From: Syntrophales bacterium
Lineage (GTDB): Bacteria; Desulfobacterota; Syntrophia; Syntrophales; UBA2251
Assembly (NCBI GenBank): GCA_023230905.1
Contig: JALNWL010000079.1
Span: 1-10,195 of the forward strand
Direction: 5' to 3'
Length of the DNA: 10,195 nucleotides
The notes below the pieces were generated by a model. It made no database searches. It worked only from the letters and a program-made list of their open reading frames with translations, and was not told the DNA's origin. This document shows positions 1 through 6,720 of the stretch, piece by piece. The position numbers were made by a program, and so were the translations under genes. How positions within the stretch are numbered: position 1 is the stretch's first letter; each line of letters starts with the position of its first letter.

Positions 1-856
1 CCGCCATCTTCCGGGCCGGCGTCAGGGCGGACTGGCGAATGCCGAGTTCCCGGTTCACGATGGGGGGGTTGTAGAGAATGAAGGTCTTCGCCGCGGCCGG
101 CGCCCCGCTCTCGTCGATGAGCGCGACGGGACGCTCCAGGAGGCGCTCGGCGTGCTCGCGCGGGTTTGCCACCGTGGCGGAGCAGCAGACGAAGACGGGG
201 TCGGCCCCGTAGAAGCGGGCGATCCTGACCAAGCGCCGCAGGACGTTGGTCAGATGGGATCCGAAAACCCCCCGGTAGATGTGGAGTTCGTCGATGACGA
301 CGTAGCGGAGATTCGCAAAGAGCTTCTGCCACTTCGTGTGGTGGGGCAGGATCCCGGCGTGGAGCATGTCGGGATTGGTCACGACGACGTGCCCCTGCCG
401 GCGGATCGCCCGGCGGGCGTCGTCCGGGGTGTCCCCGTCGTAGGTGTAGGTTTTGATGTCCGCACCCAGCCCGCCGATCAGTCCGTGGACCTCGTGCATC
501 TGGTCCTGGGCCAGCGCCTTGGTCGGGAACAGGTACAGGGCGCGGGTTTCCGGCTCTTCGAGGATGCGCTGCAGGACCGGCAGGTTGTAACAGAGGGTCT
601 TGCCGCTTGCCGTCGGCGTGACGACCACGACGCTTTCCCCCCGGCGGACGCACGCGACCGCCTCGGCCTGGTGGCTGTAGAGCCGCCCCATCCCCCGCGC
701 CGCGAGGACCTTCGCGAGCGAGGGGTGCACCCAGTCCGGATACGGGGCGTAGACCCCGTCGCGGGCGGGGATCCGGCGGATCGCCCGGACGTTCTCCATG
801 AAGCGCCGGTCGCCCTCGACCCGCGCGAGCCACTCCTTGAGCGTCAGTTTGGCCAT
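1..856 (-). CDS. YprA/MrfA-type DExH-box helicase (3' part cut off by the window edge)
   Basis: This is the N-terminal 285 codons of a superfamily 2 ATP-dependent helicase; the rest lies beyond base 1. I read the reverse strand directly from the ATG at 856-854. Visible motifs in order are: Q-like motif YSHQ (residues 60-63), Walker A TPTASGKT (80-87), motif Ia PTKALAQDQ (111-119), motif Ib TNPDMLH (160-166), motif II DELH (189-192) and motif III SAT (226-228). The DELH box followed by IYRGVFGSH is typical of the YprA/MrfA family. Members usually exceed 700 residues and carry a C-terminal DUF1998 zinc-binding domain, which cannot be seen here. MrfA in Bacillus subtilis acts in repair of mitomycin-type DNA damage; a similar role here is inference. 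The gene starts 46 bp after iorB. A purine-rich GGGGAGGGG Shine-Dalgarno-like run lies 12 nt before the ATG, so it may be read through from the metabolic operon without sharing its function. Confidence 0.9.
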   Translation of the reverse strand, partial: MAKLTLKEWLARVEGDRRFMENVRAIRRIPARDGVYAPYPDWVHPSLAKVLAARGMGRLYSHQAEAVACVRRGESVVVVTPTASGKTLCYNLPVLQRILEEPETRALYLFPTKALAQDQMHEVHGLIGGLGADIKTYTYDGDTPDDARRAIRRQGHVVVTNPDMLHAGILPHHTKWQKLFANLRYVVIDELHIYRGVFGSHLTNVLRRLVRIARFYGADPVFVCCSATVANPREHAERLLERPVALIDESGAPAAAKTFILYNPPIVNRELGIRQSALTPARKMA

Positions 857-902
857 GACGGAAAAACACCCCTCCCCGCGGTGCCCGTTCGCGTCGCGAC
901 GG

Positions 903-1529
903 TCATGCCGCGGCGGCGGGCTTGGCGGCCCCGAGATCGAACGCCGCCAGGTTGATCTCGAGCTTGTCGGCCGCGAGGCTCTCCTTCATGACCTCGGCGA
1001 ACTCGGCGCGGCCCACGGGCAGGATGCCGAGGCCGCAGGCGGCGCCGATCATGATGACGTTGCCCAGGATCGGATTGCCGAGCCGGATCGCCTCCTCGGT
1101 CGCGTCGATGAACCAGACATGCTTGGACAGGTCCTTCAGGGCGCCGGCGATCTCGTCGAGCGCCGGATAGTTGAGCTCCCCGGCGATCACGCCCACCGGA
1201 TAGATGGGCCGGTCGTTGACGAGGATCCGGACCTCTTCGTTGCCGTAGTCCTTCATGACCCGGATCGCCTCCACCGGCTCCAGGGAAACGACCATGTCCG
1301 CCTTCCCCTTGGGGATCTGGGGGCTCCAGGCGCCCCGGGTCGAGACCCGGATGTGGCTCATGACCGAACCGCCGCGCTGGGAGGCGCCGAAGGTCTCGCC
1401 GATGGTAACGTCGTACCCCCGGCGGACAAGCATGTTGGCGAGCACGCGCGAGGCCAGGACGTTCCCCTGTCCGCCCACGCCGGTAATGATGATGTTGAAG
1501 GGATCATTCGGTAAGGTTTGCGTTCCCAT
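903..1529 (-). CDS. iorB: Indolepyruvate:ferredoxin oxidoreductase, beta subunit
   Basis: This 208-residue protein is the small (gamma-domain) subunit of the 2-oxoacid:ferredoxin oxidoreductase that decarboxylates aryl pyruvates to aryl-acetyl-CoA in the cytoplasm. The N-terminal GVGGQGN (residues 17-23) and the segment GETFGASQRGGSVMSHIRVS (44-63) are hallmarks of the IorB/POR-gamma family. The length matches stand-alone IorB proteins of about 200 residues. It follows iorA with only 3 nt between the iorA stop and its ATG (1529-1527). An AGGAGG sequence (1541-1546) lies inside the 3' end of iorA, 11 nt upstream of the ATG, so the two subunits are likely translationally coupled and made in equal amounts. 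Substrate specificity (indolepyruvate, phenylpyruvate, hydroxyphenylpyruvate or another 2-oxoacid) cannot be read from the sequence. The family assignment is firm. Confidence 0.94.
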   Translation of the reverse strand: MGTQTLPNDPFNIIITGVGGQGNVLASRVLANMLVRRGYDVTIGETFGASQRGGSVMSHIRVSTRGAWSPQIPKGKADMVVSLEPVEAIRVMKDYGNEEVRILVNDRPIYPVGVIAGELNYPALDEIAGALKDLSKHVWFIDATEEAIRLGNPILGNVIMIGAACGLGILPVGRAEFAEVMKESLAADKLEINLAAFDLGAAKPAAAA

Positions 1530-1532
1530 CGT

Positions 1533-3467
1533 TCAAGCCACCTCCTCTTTCCGGATCGCCCCCGCCGGGCAGATGAGCGCGCAGACGCCGCAGCCGGCGC
1601 ACAGGACCTCGTCCACCCTCGCCTTCTTCCGCTCCTTGTCCCACACGAGCGCCGGACAGCGGAAGACGCGCGTGCAGAGGCGGTTGCAGCCGCAGGTCTC
1701 GCCCAGGCACAAGGCCTCGTCCACCTTCACCTCATAATTTTTCTTCGCCCGCTTCTCCGGACTAAGCGCGCACATCTGGCGCATGATCAGAACCTTGACG
1801 CCCTTCTGGTCGAGGAGGCGGATCAGGGTCTCGCGGGTCTCTTCGATCTGAAAGGGGTCCCGGACCTCCACCTTTGCCCCCATCGCCGCGCAGATCCGCG
1901 CGATGTCCAGGGCGGGAACGTCCCCGCCCATGGCGTTCACCTTGAGTCCCGGATGGGGCTGGAAGCCCGTCATGGCGGTGCCGCTGTTGTCGAGAACGAC
2001 CACGGTCAGCTCGGCGCGGTGGTGGATCGCGTTCACCAGGGCCGGCATGACGGAGGCGAAGAAGGTGGAGTCGCCGCAGACCGTCATCGCGGGCTGTTCC
2101 ATGCCAAAGCGGTGGAGCTGGCCGAACCCGCTCGCGACCCCGGTGCCCGATCCCATGGCGTGAAGGGTCTTCAGGGTGCTGAACCCGCACGGGAGGGCCG
2201 CCATCGAATAGCAGCCGATATCGCCGCAGACGAACCCCAGCCGGTTGTCCATGAGCAGGGCGTGGTGGATCGCCCAGAAAGAAGCCCGATGAGGACAGCC
2301 GGGACAGAAGGTCAGCTCACGGTTGGGGGCCTTTGCGAAACTCATGAGCGTCGCCTTCTTTTCGTATTCAGGCGGCATGGCGACGTGGTCGATCCCCAGG
2401 ATTTTTGCGATCGCCACCGCAACGAGGTCGGGATTCAGCTCGCCAATGGAGGGGAGCGTCCCGTCGTTCTTTCCAAAGAAGGTCTTGACGCCGATCTCGC
2501 GTGCGGTTTCCGCGGCCAGGATCTTCACGTTCTCCTCCAGAAAGGGGATGACCTCCTCCACGATGAGGACCTGGTCCGTCGACGCGAGACGTTTCTTGAG
2601 CAGTTCGGGCGGCAGGGGCCAGGTGGTCCCCAGCTTGAAAAGACCCACCCGGTCTTTCACGCCGAGGACGTCGATCGCCTCCCGGCTGTACAGGGTGCAG
2701 GCACTGCTCGTGACGACGAGCAGGTCCGGTTTCTCCGGGCCGGCGTAGGTGTTGAAGGGGCTCTCTTCGAAGATCTCCCGGACCCTTTTCAACTTTTCCT
2801 GTTGGAGGGTGTGTTTGTAGGGCACCGGCGCGCTGACGACGGGCCCCTCCAGGGGGTCGAGGATGAAGCCGTTGTACTTGAACTCCGCCTTCGGCTGCGC
2901 GTCGGAGAGCCGCCCCAGGGTCACGTTGCCGCTCGCGTGGGACATGCGGGTCACGCTCCTCAGGACGACGAGGTTCCGGATCTCCTCGGAGAGCTCGAAG
3001 GCCCATTTCGTCATGTCCTTCGCTTCCTGGAAATCGCCGGGCTCCAGGAGGGGCACCTCCACCATGCGCGCGAAGTGGCGTGACTCCCCCTCGTTGACGC
3101 TGGAGAGCGCCCCGGGGTCGTCGCAGGTGACAAGCACCATTCCGCCCCGCGTGCCGGCCGCCGTCAGATGGAGCAGAAAGTCGGAGGCGACGTTCACCCC
3201 GTTCTGCTTCATGGCGCACAGGGAGCGGAGCTTCGCGAAGGAGGCCGCGGCCGCCACCTCCATGGCCACCTTCTCGTTGACGGACCACTCGACGTAGAGG
3301 TTGCGCTCCCCCGCCACGTCCGCCAGGTTCTGGACGATTTCGGACGACGGCGTGCCGGGATAGCCCGCCGCCACGTTGACACCGGCCTCCAGGGCGCCCC
3401 GGACAATGGCCTCATTGCCCATGAGGAGCACCCGGACGCCCTCGCGCGGATCGATCAGTTTCGACAT
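1533..3467 (-). CDS. iorA: Indolepyruvate:ferredoxin oxidoreductase, alpha subunit
   Basis: This 644-residue protein is the large catalytic subunit. It uses thiamine pyrophosphate and iron-sulfur clusters to convert an aryl 2-oxoacid plus CoA to acyl-CoA, CO2 and reduced ferredoxin. The N-terminal pyrimidine-binding domain shows YPGTPSSEI (residues 36-44) and NEKVAMEVAA (64-73) with the expected glutamate E65. The TPP pyrophosphate/metal motif runs from GDS (465-467) to DN (493-494), preceded by GDIGCYS (415-421) and GSGTGVASG (439-447). The C-terminal ferredoxin-like region has a canonical CxxCxxCxxxCP cluster (C623, C626, C629, C633) and an unusual cysteine-rich first cluster (C587, C592, C594, C598, C604). 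The length matches the family (about 600-650). The start is the ATG at 3467-3465, with CGGAGGAC ideally spaced (GGAGG 5 nt upstream). It lies 33 nt after the FrhB-like gene and 3 nt before iorB. Confidence 0.95.
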   Translation of the reverse strand: MSKLIDPREGVRVLLMGNEAIVRGALEAGVNVAAGYPGTPSSEIVQNLADVAGERNLYVEWSVNEKVAMEVAAAASFAKLRSLCAMKQNGVNVASDFLLHLTAAGTRGGMVLVTCDDPGALSSVNEGESRHFARMVEVPLLEPGDFQEAKDMTKWAFELSEEIRNLVVLRSVTRMSHASGNVTLGRLSDAQPKAEFKYNGFILDPLEGPVVSAPVPYKHTLQQEKLKRVREIFEESPFNTYAGPEKPDLLVVTSSACTLYSREAIDVLGVKDRVGLFKLGTTWPLPPELLKKRLASTDQVLIVEEVIPFLEENVKILAAETAREIGVKTFFGKNDGTLPSIGELNPDLVAVAIAKILGIDHVAMPPEYEKKATLMSFAKAPNRELTFCPGCPHRASFWAIHHALLMDNRLGFVCGDIGCYSMAALPCGFSTLKTLHAMGSGTGVASGFGQLHRFGMEQPAMTVCGDSTFFASVMPALVNAIHHRAELTVVVLDNSGTAMTGFQPHPGLKVNAMGGDVPALDIARICAAMGAKVEVRDPFQIEETRETLIRLLDQKGVKVLIMRQMCALSPEKRAKKNYEVKVDEALCLGETCGCNRLCTRVFRCPALVWDKERKKARVDEVLCAGCGVCALICPAGAIRKEEVA

Positions 3468-3500
3468 CTTGTCCTCCGTGTCGTTACAGGAATGGTTTTT

Positions 3501-4631
3501 CTAATCAAGGATGGCGCGGATGACGGGGTCCCGGCGATCCACGTAGATCAGGTCCTCGGGGTTTCCCGTCCTGGCGATGATCTTCTCCAGGGACGCCTTC
3601 TTCTTGTCCCTGGCTGCGGCCTTGAGTTCGTCGAGCACCCCGGCGGGGGGGTCGCGGAATTCGAGAACGCCCTTGCGACGCGCCAGGTCGATCAGGGCCT
3701 GACCCGCCTCCGTCCGGACGATGACCTGGTTCCAGGTCCGGGTCGTCTCCCACGTCTCGCCGATCCGGGCGGAGCCCACGGAAAGATCGGCGAACTCGGC
3801 CGTCGTGTCGATGCAGACCCCGCAGGCCTCCCGGGCAATGGGCGCGACCTCGTCCCACGGGATTTCGAGGGCGCCGTTCCGGGTGTAGACGACGACCAGG
3901 CGACGGCCCTGGGGAATGTCCATCCCGGTGATGTCCTCGAGGGCCGTTCGGGCCGCGAGCAGGGCGGTGAATTTCCGCCAGTCCAAGGCCCAGCCGCAGA
4001 AAAGCCCGATGACGAGCTTCAGCTTGTCGATATTGTTGTCCAGCTCCGGCAGGGGCTTCATCCGCATCTTGGCGAGGGCGAAGACCTGGCAGGGCGTGGC
4101 GACCACGCCTATGGCTTCGGCCGGGCCCTTGGCCGCCCGGTTGAAGGCGGCCACCGTCGCCGCCGCAATGAACTTGCTCTTGCCCCGCTTCAGGACCTCC
4201 GCCCCGTCTCCGACGGCGACGCCCTGCTGGAGAAAGCGGTCCGCGCCCTCGGCAACGATGGCCGTATCGATCAGACCTTCATCGAGGGCGAGCGCCATCA
4301 GGGCGCTGACGGTCCCCCCGTGCTGGGCGCCCCTTCGGACGGCCGCATCGGCGGCGCGGGCAATCAGGTACCCCTTCACCGCCCCGATCTCCGGCGTCAG
4401 GTTTCCGGGGGCGAAAAAGCGCCTCCGCATCGCATCGAGGTCCGTGGGCGTCCGGGGACAGAAGGCGAAACAGCGGCCCTCCTTGATGTCGCAGGCATCC
4501 AGAACGATCGTCTGGTCGTTGTAGAACACCTGATACGGACAGAGGTTGACGCAGGCCCCGCATCCCGTGCAGAGCCGCGCCCGGTGCACCCGTTCCTGGA
4601 GCTCTTTCTGCCCCATGATCGTCATTTCCAT
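3501..4631 (-). CDS. FrhB/FdhB-family (coenzyme F420 hydrogenase/dehydrogenase beta subunit-like) iron-sulfur flavoprotein
   Basis: This 376-residue protein belongs to the FrhB/FdhB beta-subunit family, which moves electrons between iron-sulfur clusters and a flavin, and in methanogens to coenzyme F420. A ferredoxin cluster motif CxxCxxCxxxCP occupies C21, C24, C27 and C31, followed by C47, C54 and C58 (GRCFAFCPRTPTD). Family signatures are QHGGTVSAL (103-111), ATPCQVFAL (178-186), GLFCGW (209-214), and the second cysteine pair ACGVCID followed by ADLSVGS (269-287). Relatives act as accessory reductases in bacteria that lack F420, so the name does not prove F420 use. The ATG at 4631-4629 is supported by GGGAGGT about 9 nt upstream. 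It sits between the LarA homologue and iorA, suggesting it accepts or donates electrons for the 2-oxoacid or 2-hydroxyacid oxidation encoded around it (inference). No signal peptide or membrane segment is visible. Confidence 0.85.
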   Translation of the reverse strand: MEMTIMGQKELQERVHRARLCTGCGACVNLCPYQVFYNDQTIVLDACDIKEGRCFAFCPRTPTDLDAMRRRFFAPGNLTPEIGAVKGYLIARAADAAVRRGAQHGGTVSALMALALDEGLIDTAIVAEGADRFLQQGVAVGDGAEVLKRGKSKFIAAATVAAFNRAAKGPAEAIGVVATPCQVFALAKMRMKPLPELDNNIDKLKLVIGLFCGWALDWRKFTALLAARTALEDITGMDIPQGRRLVVVYTRNGALEIPWDEVAPIAREACGVCIDTTAEFADLSVGSARIGETWETTRTWNQVIVRTEAGQALIDLARRKGVLEFRDPPAGVLDELKAAARDKKKASLEKIIARTGNPEDLIYVDRRDPVIRAILD

Positions 4632-4694
4632 ATGAACCCGACCTCCCTCTTTCGGTTGTTGTCAAACCCCTCGAATGGCCAAAACGCGTCGTTT

Positions 4695-5942
4695 TCACCC
4701 ATTTCCCGGCGGCAGGATGTACTGCATCGTTCCGTCCTGCACCACGGCCACCTTCGCCTCGCCCGGATAATCGGCCTCCAGGATGGACCGAACCTCGTCC
4801 CAGGTCTTGACGACGACGGCATCATCCGCGTGGCAGACGAGGTCCAGGCTCGTCCGGTCGGGCTGCGGATTGAAGACGATCAACTTCTTCATGAGCAGGC
4901 CCACGAACCCCTTCGCGCGGGCCTGGTAGTGGCGTCCGCCGTAGTCAGACCCCCAGGCACGCATGACGTAATGGGGAACCTGGCCCTCCGGGGCGTCGCA
5001 GACGAGCACCCCGGTGCCCTGCCCCGGCTTCATCGTCGCCAGCGTGAACACCAGTGCGATCGCGGATTCGTTCGCCTTTCCGTAGGCATTGCAGACCGTG
5101 ACGTCGTAGCCCACCGCGCAGGGGATACCGTAGTGCACCCGGCCCTCCTCGGCACCGAGGGCGTGCGTCTCGCGGAACGGCCCGGCGTAGAGGTTCGCGA
5201 TCTCGCCGCGTCGGTTGATGAGGCAGTCCACCTTGAAGTCGAGGCCGGCGAGATCTCCCGCCGCGTCGCATTCGGCCCGCATGATGTTGTTGTCGAAGTT
5301 GCCCAGACCCGTCCGGGCGAAATCCCGGAACTGCTGGTTGTGAAACTGGTTGATCGTTTCGATCCCCGCCACGCCGGGCAGGACGATCTTCGCACCGCCG
5401 CCGAACCCCACGTGGACGTGGGCGGTGATGCAGCCGATCCCGATTTTCAGGTCACAGGCCAGGTATTCCCGGTTGAACCACAGCTCCACGCCGGTCGGCG
5501 TCCGCCCCACCCGGACGCAGTTCTGGAAGGCGTCGTGGTTATAGACGGCGTAGCGCTCGACGATGTCGTCCCCCAGTTTCTTGCGGGCGGCGATCATGTC
5601 GTAGGCGGCGTGACTCCCCAGTGCCCAGAGGAACCGGATCTGGTCCCGCTGCATCCCGGCCCGGCGCAGGGCATCCAAGATGGTCGTCGCGACCTCCTTC
5701 ACCGGGGTCGGGCGCGTCATGTCGTCGAAGACGATGACGGCCTGTTTTTTGCCCCGGGCGAGTTCCTCCAGGAGCGGCCCCGCGACGGGGCGCGCGATCT
5801 TCGCCGCGACCTCTTCCGGCGTGAGTCCGGGCTTCTCCAGCCCCGGGGAGGTCAGGTTGTCCACCCCCCAGCGGTCCGGGAACGTCAGCTCCCGCTCCTC
5901 GTTCTCATACCAGCGCCGTGACGGCACCCAGACACTTTTCAT
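4695..5942 (-). CDS. LarA-family (nickel-pincer lactate racemase-like, DUF2088) protein
   Basis: This 415-residue protein is a LarA homologue, close to the roughly 420-residue family length. LarA racemises lactate using a nickel-pincer nucleotide (NPN) bound to a lysine. Visible features are FDDMTRPTP (residues 72-80, the N-terminal DDxTRPxP motif), GSH with H111, and AHVHVGFGGGAKIVLPG with H175 and K185, then H201. Spacing from K185 to H175 and H201 equals that in Lactobacillus plantarum LarA (H174, K184, H200), so the NPN-binding lysine and catalytic histidines appear intact. The family's usual HR after the Gly-x-His motif is HAAYD here, so the substrate may differ from lactate. Characterised homologues include racemases for other 2-hydroxyacids such as phenyllactate and malate. 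larB, larC and larE, needed to make NPN, are not in the window. The start is the ATG at 5942-5940 after an 80-bp AT-rich spacer, with a weak GTGAGG ribosome-binding site. Family sure; substrate unknown. Confidence 0.9.
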   Translation of the reverse strand: MKSVWVPSRRWYENEERELTFPDRWGVDNLTSPGLEKPGLTPEEVAAKIARPVAGPLLEELARGKKQAVIVFDDMTRPTPVKEVATTILDALRRAGMQRDQIRFLWALGSHAAYDMIAARKKLGDDIVERYAVYNHDAFQNCVRVGRTPTGVELWFNREYLACDLKIGIGCITAHVHVGFGGGAKIVLPGVAGIETINQFHNQQFRDFARTGLGNFDNNIMRAECDAAGDLAGLDFKVDCLINRRGEIANLYAGPFRETHALGAEEGRVHYGIPCAVGYDVTVCNAYGKANESAIALVFTLATMKPGQGTGVLVCDAPEGQVPHYVMRAWGSDYGGRHYQARAKGFVGLLMKKLIVFNPQPDRTSLDLVCHADDAVVVKTWDEVRSILEADYPGEAKVAVVQDGTMQYILPPGNG

Positions 5943-6022
5943 GTTTGCCTCACAAGATCATCAATCAATTCATATCGAACGATTGCACGCATTTTTAATC
6001 AATTGCCTAAAGCCTGCCCGGC
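5943..6022 (-). promoter_or_regulatory. AT-rich spacer between lutC and the larA homologue; candidate internal promoter/operator
   Basis: This 80-bp stretch is the longest non-coding gap in the window and is clearly richer in A and T than the genes beside it. It holds a direct repeat AATCAATT at 5963-5970 and 5997-6004 (34 bp from start to start). Between the repeats is a short inverted repeat ATCG-AA-CGAT (5974-5983). Read on the minus strand, the repeats give TTGATT, which loosely resembles a -35 box, but no well-spaced -10 box is evident. It may hold a separate promoter or operator for the larA-frhB-iorAB half of the cluster. No hairpin followed by a T run was seen, so I do not call a terminator. 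Confidence 0.35.
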
Positions 6023-6697
6023 CTACCCGATCAGGAGGGCGATGACGCGCCGGGGGCCGTGCATTCCCTTGAAGGGCGTCGCCTGGATGTCCGCCGTCAT
6101 GCTCGGGCCCGTGATCAGGTTCAGGTGCGCCGGCATGCCACCCCGGGCCGCGAGGATCCGCTCCAGGGCCTGCTCGTAGACCGGCAGAATCCGGTCCACC
6201 GGGACGACCACGACATTGAGGATCGGCGCGAGCGAGACCAGACGCGGTTGCCGCTCGTCGTGGACGAGGGCGACCGTGCCGGTCTCGGCAACGGCCCAGT
6301 CCACGCCCGTGATCCCGGCGTCCACCTGATCGAAGACGGCGTCTTTGAAGGCGTCCCGGGCCGTGAAATCCGCCGCCTTCAGGACATCAATCCCGTTCGT
6401 CCGGCCCCAGGCCGCGAGGTCGAGCGGTGCCAGGACCTCGTCGGTTGCGATCATGACCGCCTTCCAGCCCTCGGCCTGCGCGATCTCCGTCAGTTTTTCG
6501 AGGGCGCCCGCGCGGTCGGCGACCCGGTGGACGACTCCCGTCTGGAGGGCGAGATTCTCCGTGAACTTTTCGATCAGCTGTTCCGTGCCCCAGCCGACCT
6601 CCGTCAGGGGCGGCAACGGGGGTCTCGCCGGCGCCTCCTCCCGCCGGTCCGCCTTCTTGAGCTTCCCGAGGATGTCCTCTCTCGCAGCGTACGGCAT
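6023..6697 (-). CDS. lutC: LUD-domain protein, LutC/YkgG family (lactate utilization subunit)
   Basis: This 224-residue protein is the LutC subunit of the LutABC complex, which in Bacillus subtilis is needed to oxidise L-lactate to pyruvate; LutC homologues are about 220-240 residues. The LUD domain is recognisable from GITGVDWAVAETGTV (residues 128-142) and the C-terminal signature ITGPSMTADIQATPFKGMHG (195-214), which matches the family pattern TGPSxTADIE...GxHGPR. The N-terminal 30 residues are charged and then proline-rich (PARPPLPPL), as is common in this family. The ATG at 6697-6695 is preceded by AAGGAGGGG, an excellent ribosome-binding site. The gene starts 23 bp after lutB and is followed by the AT-rich spacer. 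The exact substrate (lactate or a bulkier 2-hydroxyacid) cannot be told from sequence; the larA and iorAB neighbours leave the latter open. Confidence 0.92.
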   Translation of the reverse strand: MPYAAREDILGKLKKADRREEAPARPPLPPLTEVGWGTEQLIEKFTENLALQTGVVHRVADRAGALEKLTEIAQAEGWKAVMIATDEVLAPLDLAAWGRTNGIDVLKAADFTARDAFKDAVFDQVDAGITGVDWAVAETGTVALVHDERQPRLVSLAPILNVVVVPVDRILPVYEQALERILAARGGMPAHLNLITGPSMTADIQATPFKGMHGPRRVIALLIG

Positions 6698-6720
6698 GCT
6701 CCCCTCCTTCGTTTGAGGCG

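Noticed and set aside
892..901. 10-bp palindrome CGTCGCGACG between iorB and the helicase gene
   Set aside because: It is short, expected by chance in GC-rich DNA, and has no T tract, so neither a terminator nor an operator can be supported.
4660..4665. TTGACA on the minus strand, a perfect -35-like hexamer upstream of the FrhB-like gene
   Set aside because: No -10-like hexamer occurs at 16-18 bp; the ribosome-binding site and ATG come too soon for a normal promoter.
4681..4695. Inverted repeat AAAACG-CGT-CGTTTT at the end of the larA homologue
   Set aside because: The stem is only 6 bp and mostly A-T, it overlaps the stop codon, and no separate T run follows, so it is too weak to call a terminator.
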